Assembly (NCBI GenBank): GCA_910578215.1
Contig: CAJTPH010000002.1
Location: forward strand, 40,787-104,786
DNA: 64,000 nt
DNA from: an uncultured Acetatifactor sp.
GTDB lineage: Bacteria > Bacillota > Clostridia > Lachnospirales > Lachnospiraceae
Direction of reading: 5' to 3'
In this document: one piece after another, positions 44,254 through 52,362 of the stretch
Layout: every line of letters begins with the position of its first letter
How positions within the stretch are numbered: position 1 is the stretch's first letter
Program-made: the position numbers and the translations under genes
Notes under the pieces: generated by a model
Databases searched by the model: none
Told to the model about the DNA's origin: nothing
Seen by the model: the letters and a program-made list of their open reading frames with translations, nothing else

Positions 44254-45855
44254 CTAATTCCAGTCCTCGGTCAGCCAGTTCCTCAGCAGATTTGCCGCCG
44301 CCTCCGGATTCTCGTCCACAAACTTCTCTATCAGCTTGCGTACCTCGGACTTAGCCTCCACATCGATATCCTCAATAGTCGTCTCAGGATTGGACTGAAG
44401 CATATCCTCCACCGAAAGTTCTTCCTCCTCGACAGCTTCCTTCCTGCCTGCCATGCTGCGCAGTACAACAAAGCCAAGCAGCGCCAGAATCAGCACGATC
44501 ATAACAATACTCAGCACATCCGTCGCGCTGATGTTCATTCCCTCTTTATCCCAAAAGACAGGATGCTCATAGGCAATGATGGTTATGTTTTCCCTGCTGA
44601 TGCCTGTAGCGTGCGCCGCCATCTGATAAAACGCCTCGTCAACCTCGCGCCTTACATCCGCGCGGTTGTCCTCCTTGAACTGCTCCCAGCTGGTGCCGTC
44701 GAGCAGCCCCTGTCTCTTTACATTCTCCTCGTAATACTCCCTGACGGTTATCATGGAGATCGCAAGAGAAGAACTGTTGTAATCCACCGACGTGCCTGCC
44801 GCACGTTTTATGTATTCCTCAAAGTGATTGAGCGCATAGTCCGTAGATGTCTCCTGCTGCTCGGATTCGCTGCCGCCGTAATCGGGATATTCATATCCCG
44901 TCAGGTCTCCGCCGTTGGAATCCGTTCCGGGAACTCCGCCAACGCCGCCCGTGCTCGAGCTGCTGAAGGTATCCTGTCTCTCCACCATGCCGGCGTTGTC
45001 CTGATTTCCGTAAAACTCCTGCGTGGCTCTCTCATAGGATGAAAAATCAATGTTCAGATGGCTTGCCACCGAGATGATGTCAAACTGCTGTGTACCCAGC
45101 AGCACCTTCTTCACCTCATTTGTCATCATGGACTGCATCTGCTCCTGAAGCTCCTGCATGGAGTGAGCAATACCCGACTCGGAATAATCGTCCCCTCCCG
45201 CAAACAGAAGATTTGCGTCCTGATCCCATATGGCGATATTTGCCGTGGTCTTGTTGCCCACCATCACCGCAACATTCCTTGCCATCGCCGCCGCCTGTGC
45301 GGAGGTGAGAGGCTCCTTCAGGGTCAATGTCACGGACACCGAGGTCTCCTCCTGCTGGGCATAAAGCGTACCGAAATCCCTGGGGCGGGTAACCATTGCC
45401 TTGACACCCTTGACCGACTCCAGCTCTCCCAGGATCTCCTCGATCCGCCGCGCGTACCAGAGCGCTTCCATATTCGCCCTGTCGGCGGAGGTAATGGACA
45501 TTCCGGTATCCACCACGTCCTTGTACTCCAGGGCGCCGGCCTTATATCCACCTTCCGCAAGCGCATAGATAGCAGCGGAAAGCTTGCCCTTTTCCACCAT
45601 AACAACCCTTAAGTCGTCGGATTCCTGATGGGCAATCTTATTCTCATCCAATATGGAGATTACTTCCGCTCCCTCTTTGCTGGTCTCATAAGTGCCCAGT
45701 CTCTCATACTGCGGTCTGGAAAAGGCGTAGATAATAATCGCCAGGGTCAGGATCACCACTGCCGCAATGGCAACGATGATCGTTTTTTGTTTGCTGGTAA
45801 ATTTATTCCACCAATCCAGTATTTTTCCTAATACTTCTTTTAGCTTCTCAGCCAT
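44254..45855 (-). CDS. fliF: Flagellar MS-ring protein FliF
   Basis: Forms the MS ring in the membrane on which the motor is built. The 533-residue protein has two spans (about 24-44, TIIVAIAAVVILTLAIIIYA, and near 425-445, VLSIVMIVLILALLGFVVL), with ring-building motifs between them such as LEYKDVVDTGMSITSADRAN and EEILGELESVKGVKAMVTRP. The C-terminal tail, KFVDENPEAAANLLRNWLTE, is the FliG-binding peptide. It lies between fliE and fliG. Confidence 0.97.
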   Translation of the reverse strand: MAEKLKEVLGKILDWWNKFTSKQKTIIVAIAAVVILTLAIIIYAFSRPQYERLGTYETSKEGAEVISILDENKIAHQESDDLRVVMVEKGKLSAAIYALAEGGYKAGALEYKDVVDTGMSITSADRANMEALWYARRIEEILGELESVKGVKAMVTRPRDFGTLYAQQEETSVSVTLTLKEPLTSAQAAAMARNVAVMVGNKTTANIAIWDQDANLLFAGGDDYSESGIAHSMQELQEQMQSMMTNEVKKVLLGTQQFDIISVASHLNIDFSSYERATQEFYGNQDNAGMVERQDTFSSSSTGGVGGVPGTDSNGGDLTGYEYPDYGGSESEQQETSTDYALNHFEEYIKRAAGTSVDYNSSSLAISMITVREYYEENVKRQGLLDGTSWEQFKEDNRADVRREVDEAFYQMAAHATGISRENITIIAYEHPVFWDKEGMNISATDVLSIVMIVLILALLGFVVLRSMAGRKEAVEEEELSVEDMLQSNPETTIEDIDVEAKSEVRKLIEKFVDENPEAAANLLRNWLTEDWN

Positions 45856-45880
45856 GGTACTTCTCCCCTAACTCAATAAT

Positions 45881-46210
45881 TTAAATCTGCATCTGCATGA
45901 GCTCTTTGTAAGCGTCAAGAAGCCTGTCGCGAACCGCCACCGTGTACTGCAGCGCTGTGGAAGCCTTCTGCATGGCAATGGTCAGCTCGTGTGTATTCTC
46001 GGATTCTCCCAGGGCAAATTTGATCTCCTCATTTTCCCAGGCAGAGAGATAGCCGTTTGTGGTTTTAATATTGTCAATCGCCGTGTTTAAAAAGGAATCG
46101 AACAGGGTTCCGTCCGTCTTTTCGCCCTTTGGCGCCAGCGCCCCCGTGAGAGAAGACGGCTTCTCTGCCGCGGAAATCCCTGTAATACCCGTAATCGCTG
46201 ATAGATCCAT
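45881..46210 (-). CDS. fliE: Hook-basal body junction protein FliE
   Basis: Links the MS ring to the rod. The 109 residues match the family by length and by FDSFLNTAIDNIKTTNGYLS and the C-terminal TIAMQKASTALQYTVAVRDR with LLDAYKELMQMQI. It lies 25 bp upstream of fliF and 83 bp downstream of flgC; the latter gap holds a GCATGCC/GGCACGC near-palindrome and no gene. Confidence 0.95.
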   Translation of the reverse strand: MDLSAITGITGISAAEKPSSLTGALAPKGEKTDGTLFDSFLNTAIDNIKTTNGYLSAWENEEIKFALGESENTHELTIAMQKASTALQYTVAVRDRLLDAYKELMQMQI

Positions 46211-46293
46211 AATTTGTCATTCTCCTTTATTTACTGCTCCCCTCGCATGCCCCCCGGCACGCTTACCCTCTGCAATTTATAATTTCAGTCCCT

Positions 46294-46746
46294 TTACTGC
46301 TGCCCGATCTGCAGGCCCTTCAAGGCGATGGACTTGCTTGCGTTAAAGGCAGTGGAATTAGCCTCATAGGCGCGGCTGGCATCTATCATATTTGTCATCT
46401 CCGTGATTATGTTTACATTGGGATAGGACACATAACCGTTCTCGTCCGCATCGGGATGGGAAGGATCATAAACCATATTCATCTCCGTCTCATGATCCTC
46501 AAACACACCGGAAACCTTGACGCCGTTGCCGGAATAGCCATGGCTGTAAGCCGCCTTCCCCAGCACATGGCTGAAGGAGGTCTGCCCGGGCTTCTCGGCA
46601 AAGGTCACCACCTGCCTGCGGTAAGGAGTGCCGTTCTCCGTCCGGGTCGTGCTGGCATTCGCCACATTCTGTGAAATAATATCCATGCGGTATCTCTGCG
46701 CCGTCATACCGGTAGCGCTGATATTAAAAGCCGAAAACATACTCAT
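46294..46746 (-). CDS. flgC: Flagellar rod protein FlgC
   Basis: Proximal rod subunit. From ATG 46746 it is 150 residues, starting MSMFSAFNISATGMTAQRYR and DIISQNVANASTTRTENGT, with the C-terminal NVNIITEMTNMIDASRAYEA rod motif. An in-frame ATG three codons upstream is also possible. It lies between flgB and fliE, the usual order. Confidence 0.96.
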   Translation of the reverse strand: MSMFSAFNISATGMTAQRYRMDIISQNVANASTTRTENGTPYRRQVVTFAEKPGQTSFSHVLGKAAYSHGYSGNGVKVSGVFEDHETEMNMVYDPSHPDADENGYVSYPNVNIITEMTNMIDASRAYEANSTAFNASKSIALKGLQIGQQ

Positions 46747-46835
46747 CGTAATCATCCTCCTGAATATAAGTTCATTTCCTGTACCTAAACGCCCTCTCGG
46801 CGCTTATGGTTTCCGTGCCGGTTTTATGTATGATC

Positions 46836-47234
46836 CTACTTCATAACCGTCTTAAGATTGGTAAAGTCCTGATTGATGCTGGTTATCAGACCCTGATACT
46901 TCAGCTGGTTTTCCGCAAGCATCACGTTTTCATTCTCGATATCCACATTGTTTTTGTCCAGGCGGTAGGAAAAGCCCTCGTAATCCCTGTATACCACCGG
47001 CGAAAGCCTGTGCAGCCGGCTGTACTGAATGGAATTCACCTTGGAATCCATGGACTCATAGCGGTTTCTTCCCAATGCCTTTGCAAGCACCTCCTCAAAA
47101 GCCACATCCTGTCTTTTATAACCGGGAGTGTCTACATTGGAAATATTGTTGGTAATCGCCTGATTGCGGAGCCAGCTGGCATCCGCCGCCTTATCCAGAA
47201 CATTGATATAGTCGAACACATTCGATTGAAACAT
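46836..47234 (-). CDS. flgB: Flagellar rod protein FlgB
   Basis: Proximal rod subunit and first gene of the flagellar operon. From ATG 47234 it is 132 residues: MFQSNVFDYINVLDKAADAS, then LRNQAITNNISNVDTPGYKR, the N-terminal rod signature. GGGAGG lies 7 nt before this ATG. A longer reading from 47270 would translate a leader hairpin and is rejected. The promoter is about 140 bp upstream. Confidence 0.97.
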   Translation of the reverse strand: MFQSNVFDYINVLDKAADASWLRNQAITNNISNVDTPGYKRQDVAFEEVLAKALGRNRYESMDSKVNSIQYSRLHRLSPVVYRDYEGFSYRLDKNNVDIENENVMLAENQLKYQGLITSINQDFTNLKTVMK

Positions 47235-47248
47235 ATTTATACCTCCCT

Positions 47249-47324
47249 GCCCGCTTCGGCGGGCATCCATTTACGCTTCCCGGCATGCCTCAAAAACAGC
47301 CTCCGTGTGAATTTTTATTCACAC
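47249..47324. promoter_or_regulatory. Two perfect hairpins in the flagellar operon leader
   Basis: GCCCGC/GCGGGC (47249-47254 with 47259-47264, loop of 4) sits just before the flgB ribosome binding site. GTGTGAA/TTCACAC (47305-47311 with 47318-47324) lies upstream of it. Neither has a T-run. They may control mRNA stability or access to the flgB start. Confidence 0.6.
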
Positions 47325-47376
47325 TTTCCCCTTTCGGCACGCAAAAACAAAACGGACATTTAACCCATTCTTTTCT

Positions 47377-47404
47377 ATTATAGTTGATTCTGGCAAAAAA
47401 ACAA
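47377..47404 (-). promoter_or_regulatory. Sigma-A-type promoter of the flagellar/chemotaxis operon
   Basis: On the minus strand TTGTTT (47404-47399), a 16-bp spacer and TATAAT (47382-47377), about 140 bp before flgB. The DNA just upstream (47383-47478) is AT-rich and a likely place for CodY or other repressors, though no perfect CodY box is seen. Confidence 0.7.
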
Positions 47405-47478
47405 TAGAAAATCTCTGCTTTTCTCCAAAAAAAATTATTAAGGAAGAAATTACCGCAAGACAAAATAATAGTATACTT

Positions 47479-47518
47479 AAAAAAACAAAGGGAATTATTG
47501 TAGTATCAATAATCCCTT
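47479..47518 (-). terminator. Terminator of codY
   Basis: Minus-strand hairpin: AAGGGATTATTG pairs with CAATAATTCCCTT (47518-47507 with 47500-47488, one bulge, loop of 6), followed by TTTGTTTTTTT. It separates codY from the flagellar promoter about 75 bp after the codY stop. Confidence 0.85.
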
Positions 47519-47592
47519 AAAACTTATCCTCCGAAACCGAACCCGGTCTTCAGATAAACGCAATTCCGTTTGCATTCATCACTATAAAATTA

Positions 47593-48381
47593 TTATTTAT
47601 GCTGATTCCGGCGCTTTAATTCCTCAATCTCGTCGAAAACCACATCATTTAAAACCTTGATATAGGTTCCCTTCATGCCGGAGGATCTGGATTCGATCAC
47701 GCCCGCGCTCTCAAACTTCCGAAGCGCATTGACAATGACGGAACGCGTGATACCGACCCTGTCCGCAATCTTGCTCGCCACAAGAATCCCCTCCATACCG
47801 TTCAGCTCGTCAAAGATATGGATAATGGCCTCCATCTCCGAGAAGGACAGCGTGTTGATTGCGGATTTTACCACCGCCACCTTGCGGCTCTCCTCCGCAT
47901 TTTCCTCATTTACCGCACGGAGCATTTCAAGCCCAACCACGGTAGAGCCATACTCGCAGAGTATGATGTCGTCAATATCGTACTGGACGTTGCACTTGTA
48001 TATAAACAGCGTCCCCAGCCGTTCGCCGGCAATTTCTATGGGAGTGATAATCGCCTGAAATCTCTTGATATCGGAGTTTTCAAAGCCAAGCGTCTCCAGA
48101 TTGACATTTTCCTTGGTGGAGAGAACTCCCAGTAATCTTTCATTCAGCATAGGGTCTATAAATCCGCCTACCGTTTCGTCTATCAGCTCGCAGATAGAGG
48201 CGATTCCATCCGCCTTCCCCACCCCCAGGACCTTGCCCTTACGGCTGATAACCAGAACATTGGAATTCAGAATCTCCCGCATGACCTTGCAGATATCGTT
48301 GAACACTACCTTGCTGGAATTATTATTATGCAGAAGCTTCCCGATTTTTCTGGTTTTATCCAAAAGCTGCACACTACTCAT
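47593..48381 (-). CDS. codY: Global regulator CodY
   Basis: GTP- and branched-chain-amino-acid-sensing repressor of stationary-phase, nutrition and often motility genes. From ATG 48381 it is 262 residues, the normal length: MSSVQLLDKTRKIGKLLHNN begins the GAF ligand-binding domain, and the C-terminal winged helix is SKIADRVGITRSVIVNALRK with FESAGVIESRSSGMKGTYIK. GGAGGGG precedes this ATG, and the upstream GTG-like extension (MGSIGG) is rejected. It lies directly upstream of the flagellar operon, as in Bacillus, where CodY represses fla/che. Confidence 0.97.
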   Translation of the reverse strand: MSSVQLLDKTRKIGKLLHNNNSSKVVFNDICKVMREILNSNVLVISRKGKVLGVGKADGIASICELIDETVGGFIDPMLNERLLGVLSTKENVNLETLGFENSDIKRFQAIITPIEIAGERLGTLFIYKCNVQYDIDDIILCEYGSTVVGLEMLRAVNEENAEESRKVAVVKSAINTLSFSEMEAIIHIFDELNGMEGILVASKIADRVGITRSVIVNALRKFESAGVIESRSSGMKGTYIKVLNDVVFDEIEELKRRNQHK

Positions 48382-48470
48382 ACACGCCCCTCCGCCTATG
48401 CTCCCCAAAACGCCTGCAACATTGACACAAGTATTGCGATGCTGCGGACCAAACTGCCGTCAGCACGTAT

Positions 48471-48499
48471 ATTGTAACACATAAAAAAACCGATGACAA
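48471..48499 (-). promoter_or_regulatory. Sigma-A promoter of codY
   Basis: On the minus strand TTGTCA (48499-48494), a 17-bp spacer and TACAAT (48476-48471), about 90 bp before codY. It lies downstream of the topA stop, so codY has its own promoter and need not depend on topA readthrough. Confidence 0.75.
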
Positions 48500-48528
48500 T
48501 GTATAATTTGTGAAATTATGTCTTTTTT

Positions 48529-50622
48529 TTACAATTTTTGAGACAATTCAGAAGTGCAGGAATATCCGCACTGCCCGTTGGCACACACAAGCTTGCTGCC
48601 CTTTATCAAGAGAGGCTCCCCGCACTTGGGGCAGCTTTGTCCCGAGGGCTTCTGCCAGACCATGAAATCACAGTTGGGATTGTCAATGCAGCCATAATAT
48701 TTGCGCCCCTTCTTTGTCTTTTTCAGCACAATGTCCTTGCCGCACTTAGGGCAGGCCACGCCGATCTTTTCAAAGTAAGGCTTGGTGTTGCGGCATTCCG
48801 GAAATCCGGGACAGGCAAGGAATCTTCCGTGAGGACCGTACTTGATTACCATCTGCCTGCCGCAGACCTCGCAGACCTCGTCGCTGACCTCGTCGGCAAT
48901 CGTTATATGGGACAGCTCCTGCTCCGCCATCTTCACCGCCTCGTCCAGATCTGGATAGAAGTTTTCCACAACCGTTTTCCATTTTACGCTGCCTTCCTCC
49001 ACTCCGTCCAGCAGCGCTTCCATGTTCGCCGTGAAATTCACGTCCACGATGCTTGGGAACGCCTCCTTCATCATATTGTTGACTACCTCTCCAAGCTCCG
49101 TCACATAGAGGTTTTTATTTTCCTTTACCACATAGCGCCTGGCAAGGATCGTGGTGATCGTGGCGACATAGGTGCTGGGACGCCCGATTCCAAGCTCCTC
49201 CAGCTCTTTCACCATGGCCGCCTCCGTGTAATGCGCGGGCGGCTGCGTAAAATGCTGCTTAGGGTCAAAGGATACAAAGGTCAGAACGCTTTCCGCGCTC
49301 AGTTTTCCCGTCAGGGTATTCCCCTCCTCCTTGTCGTCCTCCGAGCTGTAAACGCTTAAAAATCCGTCAAATTTCAGCGCGGATGCGGATACCGTAAAAA
49401 TATGCTCCCCTGCCTTGATCTTCACGGAGGTGGTCTCATATTTCGCCTCGCTCATACGGCTTGCCACAAAGCGCTTCCAGATCAGCTGATACAGGCGGAA
49501 CAGATCCCTTGGCAGCTCATCCTTCAGGGATACGGGAATTCTTTCCAGCTCCGTAGGGCGGATCGCCTCATGGGCATCCTGTATCCTCTGCCCGCTTTTT
49601 TTCTCATTTGCGGTTGACATCTGATATTCCGCTCCGTAATTTTCGCCGATAAAATCCGCCGCCGCCTTTGCCGCCTCCTCGGAGACACGGGTGGAATCGG
49701 TACGCAGATAGGTGATAAGCGCCACGGTCCCCTCTCCCTTGATATCCACGCCCTCATAGAGCTGCTGCGCCAGGCGCATGGTTTTCTGGGTGGAGAAATT
49801 CAGCACCTTGCTGGCCTCCTGCTGCAGGGTCGAGGTGGTAAAGGGCTGAGGCGCTTTCTTGACTCGCTCCCCCCTTTTAACCTCCTTCACGGAAAACTCC
49901 TCTCCCTTCAGGGAATCCATGATCTCCTGTGCCTGCGCCTGATTCCCGATGGGCTTTTTTTCCGACGCCGTCCCGTAATACTTGGCGCATACGGGCTTTT
50001 TCTCCCCCTTCACATTCAGAATGGCATCCAGCGTCCAGTATTCCTCCGGCACAAAAGCGTTGATCTCGTCCTCTCTGTCGCATATGAGGCGAAGCGCCAC
50101 CGACTGTACGCGCCCGGCGCTTAACCCCCTCTTAATCTTCTGCCAGAGCAGCGGCGATATGCGGTATCCCACCATCCTGTCCAGCACACGCCGCGCCTGC
50201 TGGGCATTCACAAGATTCATGTCGATCTCCCTGGCATTTTTAAACGAATCCTTCACCGCCTTCTTGGTAATCTCGTTGAAGGTAATGCGGTAAACCTTTT
50301 TATTTTCAATATTTTCCAGCTTCAGTGCCGTCATCAGGTGCCAGGAAATCGCCTCTCCCTCTCTGTCAGGGTCGGTGGCAAGATAGATCTTTTCAGCTTT
50401 TTTCACTTCCCTGCGCAGACTTGCAAGAATATCGCCCTTTCCTCTGATCGTTATATACTTCGGTTCATAATCATGCTCCACGTCTATTCCCAGACTGCTC
50501 TTGGGCAGGTCCCTCACATGCCCGTTGCTGGCTGCAACCTCATACTGGGCTCCCAGAAACTTCTTGATGGTTTTGATTTTTGACGGAGACTCTACAATTA
50601 CCAGATACTTTGCCATGTTCAT
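48529..50622 (-). CDS. topA: DNA topoisomerase I
   Basis: Relaxes negative supercoils by cutting one strand. The 697-residue protein has the TOPRIM domain (MAKYLVIVESPSK start, then ATDPDREGEAISWHL with the acidic triad), the active-site Tyr in ALITYLRTDSTRVS (about residue 304), and three C-terminal four-Cys zinc ribbons, CEVCGRQMVIKYGPHGRF, CPKCGKDIVLKKTKKGRKY and CPKCGEPLLIKGSKL. It lies before codY, matching Bacillus order, although trmFO, xerC and clpQY, which intervene there, are absent here. Confidence 0.98.
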   Translation of the reverse strand: MNMAKYLVIVESPSKIKTIKKFLGAQYEVAASNGHVRDLPKSSLGIDVEHDYEPKYITIRGKGDILASLRREVKKAEKIYLATDPDREGEAISWHLMTALKLENIENKKVYRITFNEITKKAVKDSFKNAREIDMNLVNAQQARRVLDRMVGYRISPLLWQKIKRGLSAGRVQSVALRLICDREDEINAFVPEEYWTLDAILNVKGEKKPVCAKYYGTASEKKPIGNQAQAQEIMDSLKGEEFSVKEVKRGERVKKAPQPFTTSTLQQEASKVLNFSTQKTMRLAQQLYEGVDIKGEGTVALITYLRTDSTRVSEEAAKAAADFIGENYGAEYQMSTANEKKSGQRIQDAHEAIRPTELERIPVSLKDELPRDLFRLYQLIWKRFVASRMSEAKYETTSVKIKAGEHIFTVSASALKFDGFLSVYSSEDDKEEGNTLTGKLSAESVLTFVSFDPKQHFTQPPAHYTEAAMVKELEELGIGRPSTYVATITTILARRYVVKENKNLYVTELGEVVNNMMKEAFPSIVDVNFTANMEALLDGVEEGSVKWKTVVENFYPDLDEAVKMAEQELSHITIADEVSDEVCEVCGRQMVIKYGPHGRFLACPGFPECRNTKPYFEKIGVACPKCGKDIVLKKTKKGRKYYGCIDNPNCDFMVWQKPSGQSCPKCGEPLLIKGSKLVCANGQCGYSCTSELSQKL

Positions 50623-50946
50623 CCCTCTTTACTTCTTATTACAAGTATATATGATTTCTTATTTACAAATATATATGCTGCCCACTGTGATACCTGCGGC
50701 ACGTTCCCAGCCGAAGGCTCCCGCAATCATATATATGCAGCTTAATATTAAGAATTAAATACCCCGCAGCATTCGCCGAATGGATGCTGACGCATCCGCC
50801 TGGCTCATTGCCCGCATAAATAAAATACTTCCCACAGACTAATCGTGAATCACTATACACTAAAATATTCAGAGGCGCAAGTTTTTTATAAATATTTCAG
50901 CACGATTTCAGCAAATAAAAAATTTTAAATTTTTTAAAAAAAGTAC
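50623..50946. other. Non-coding gap upstream of topA
   Basis: An AT-rich gap with TATATA runs near 50647-50680 and 50730-50745 and a GC-richer middle. A 65-codon frame (50663-50860, minus) spans it but has no ribosome binding site and no recognised homology. I see no clear topA promoter or RNA gene, though TATACT near 50646-50651 on the minus strand could serve as a -10. Confidence 0.4.
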
Positions 50947-50975
50947 TTGCATTTTTAAAATAAATGTTGTATGAT
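50947..50975 (+). promoter_or_regulatory. Promoter of tRNA-Glu
   Basis: TTGCAT (50947-50952), exactly 17 bp, TATGAT (50970-50975), about 50 bp before the tRNA 5' end, in an AT-rich tract. Confidence 0.75.
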
Positions 50976-51031
50976 AAACAAGTACTGCAGATGAAACATA
51001 AATCAAGGGTTTCAAAAGCGGACATGTAAAT

Positions 51032-51103
51032 GGCTAATTGGTCAAGCGGTCAAGACGCCGCCCTCTCACGGCGGAAACAGGGGTTCGATTCCCCTATTAG
51101 CTG
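51032..51103 (+). tRNA. tRNA-Glu (anticodon CTC)
   Basis: 72 nt that fold as a cloverleaf: acceptor GGCTAAT pairs with ATTAGCT (terminal G1-U72 wobble). The D-arm has TTGGTCAAGCGGTCAAGAC, the anticodon stem CCGCC/GGCGG encloses the loop CTCTCAC with anticodon CTC at 51065-51067, and the T-arm is AGGGGTTCGATTCCCCT. The discriminator is G; CCA is not encoded. A strong terminator follows. Its 3' end is a plausible integration site for the neighbouring mobile remnant. Confidence 0.93.
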
Positions 51104-51136
51104 CGACTGTTTTTTGAACAGCCCAACCCAAAAAAG

Positions 51137-51179
51137 TGCTTAATTACCGGATTTTCTGGTAGTTAGGCATATTTTTTTT
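51137..51179 (+). terminator. Terminator of tRNA-Glu
   Basis: A 15-bp stem (51137-51151 with 51155-51169, including four G-U pairs, loop TTT) is followed by TATTTTTTTT. This is a strong intrinsic terminator 34 bp after the tRNA. Confidence 0.88.
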
Positions 51180-51190
51180 GCCAGGTGATT

Positions 51191-51243
51191 TTTTGATTAC
51201 ACTTGATTACACTTGATTACACTTGATTACACTTGATTACACT
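51191..51243. repeat. Tandem 10-bp repeat, five copies
   Basis: The unit ACTTGATTAC is repeated without change from 51201 to 51240, with a variant first copy TTTTGATTAC at 51191 and a partial ACT after. It lies between the tRNA terminator and the integrase fragment and has the look of iterated protein-binding sites or a slippage array left by the integrated element. Confidence 0.85.
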
Positions 51244-51261
51244 TTCCCTGTCACCCCATGA

Positions 51262-51597
51262 TCATATAATATCCGCAATATTTAACTTAAAGCCCCCTCC
51301 GTCCAATATCCTTTCAGACTCTTTATCTGTTTTTGTTTCAAAGCAATAGTTATTTAAACTTGTCCTTTCATCTTCATGCCCCGCGATCTCTCTTATTTTA
51401 TCCACATTAAGTCCGGTGGCAAACAAAGACGGTATGAATGTTTTGCTTATTTTGTGGCTGCTCTTTTTTATTCCAATGCCAGCTTCTTCACATAAGGAAT
51501 ACAAATATTGATCCACCCTATAATCAAGGCACAAAAAAGCACCTCCAGATGCTTTTCCTTCAATCCGTCGGTGCTTTCTCATATTGCCATCATACAA
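51262..51597 (-). pseudogene. Tyrosine recombinase (integrase), C-terminal fragment
   Basis: 111 residues covering only the end of the catalytic domain of a phage/conjugative-element integrase. GIKKSSHKISKTFIPSLFA aligns with the HxxRKTF motif, but the conserved Arg is Ser. GLNVDKIREIAGHEDERTS gives the GH box and NNYCF supplies the catalytic Tyr. The N-terminal arm-binding and core parts and the first catalytic Arg are gone, so it is inactive. It points toward the tRNA-Glu gene, as integrases of tRNA-targeting elements often do. Confidence 0.75.
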
Positions 51598-51603
51598 TCC
51601 ATC

Positions 51604-52017
51604 TCATAACTTCAAATAATCTTCCGGCAAAATTGCCCTTATCTCGGATTCTCTGTAGTCATCTATATTTCTCGTCACAATATATTCCGCATTGTATGCC
51701 CTTGCACACTCCATCTGTAAGCAATCCTCAAAATCTGAAAAATATGCATTATGAAGCCCTGACAATAACTTGGTTTTATCAATTCCCTCAACATCAAAAA
51801 TAGTGCATAAATTTATTAATATCTCGCGTCTATCCTCTGCCGAAAAATCTTTCCGTAAAATGAAAAAAATATTACAAATGGAATGGGCTGCAATACATCC
51901 CCTGGTTTTTCCATCTGCACAGGCAAGAATTACCTCTTTTGCATCTTTATAAAAAGGCTCTCTGATAAGAAGATAATCCAACAGAACATTAGTATCAATC
52001 AGAATCCTATTTATCAT
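51604..52017 (-). CDS. PIN-domain toxin (VapC-like ribonuclease)
   Basis: Probable toxin of a type II pair, cutting RNA at a metal site. From ATG 52017 it is 137 residues: RILIDTNVLLDYLLIREPF carries the first acidic residues, FSDFEDCLQMECARAYNAEY the middle ones, and IVTRNIDDYRESEI the last Asp, all as in PIN domains. The start overlaps the upstream antitoxin gene by eleven bases, typical for such pairs. ATG 52065 lies further inside the antitoxin and is rejected. AT-rich, unlike polC beside it. Confidence 0.85.
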   Translation of the reverse strand: MINRILIDTNVLLDYLLIREPFYKDAKEVILACADGKTRGCIAAHSICNIFFILRKDFSAEDRREILINLCTIFDVEGIDKTKLLSGLHNAYFSDFEDCLQMECARAYNAEYIVTRNIDDYRESEIRAILPEDYLKL

Positions 52018-52231
52018 ATTTTTCTTCCCTATAAGAAGCCAGCTCCGCATCGTAATCAGTAACATTTCCCTTTTTATGCAGCTGCTCCAATCTCAAAAAC
52101 GCCTCTTTCCTTTCCGTAGGGTCATCATTATATAACCCATTAACACCTTGCAAAATCTGTAAAACAAGACTTATTTTATCTTCTGGCAACTTCTCCAACT
52201 CTTTTATTGCGTTTTGCCGTAAAGCTGTCAT
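52007..52231 (-). CDS. Putative antitoxin of the PIN pair
   Basis: 74 residues starting MTALRQNAIKELEKLPEDKI with SLVLQILQGVNGLYND and a charged C-terminal tail ELASYREEKYDK. The N-terminal helices may form the DNA-binding or dimer part and the tail the toxin-wrapping part. I do not recognise a named antitoxin family. AGGAGG lies 8 nt before ATG 52231; ATG 52237 is too close to it. It has its own promoter and overlaps the toxin gene. Confidence 0.75.
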   Translation of the reverse strand: MTALRQNAIKELEKLPEDKISLVLQILQGVNGLYNDDPTERKEAFLRLEQLHKKGNVTDYDAELASYREEKYDK

Positions 52232-52281
52232 CAACATTACCTCCTGCCTTCATAATGCCAAATTTTTTCTTACATGTATTT

Positions 52282-52310
52282 AGTATAACATTTTTTGCTG
52301 CCTAATACAA
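52282..52310 (-). promoter_or_regulatory. Promoter of the PIN toxin-antitoxin pair
   Basis: On the minus strand TTGTAT (52310-52305), a 17-bp spacer and TATACT (52287-52282), about 50 bp before the antitoxin start. Such promoters are usually repressed by the toxin-antitoxin complex; no clear operator palindrome is visible. Confidence 0.75.
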
Positions 52311-52362
52311 TCAGCACTGACAGAAATTTTCCATCAATGCCGACTTCGCCCCCATCACCACA

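Noticed and set aside
47383..47478. CodY box upstream of the flagellar promoter
   Set aside because: Only poor matches to AATTTTCWGAAAATT were found (about half of positions); not enough to call a site.
50663..50860. A 65-codon minus-strand frame upstream of topA, starting MYSDSRLVCGKYF
   Set aside because: No ribosome binding site, odd composition for a protein, and it lies in a gap with repeat-like AT runs; read as chance or as a translated intergenic repeat.
51191..51243. CRISPR array
   Set aside because: The units are only 10 bp with no spacers between them.
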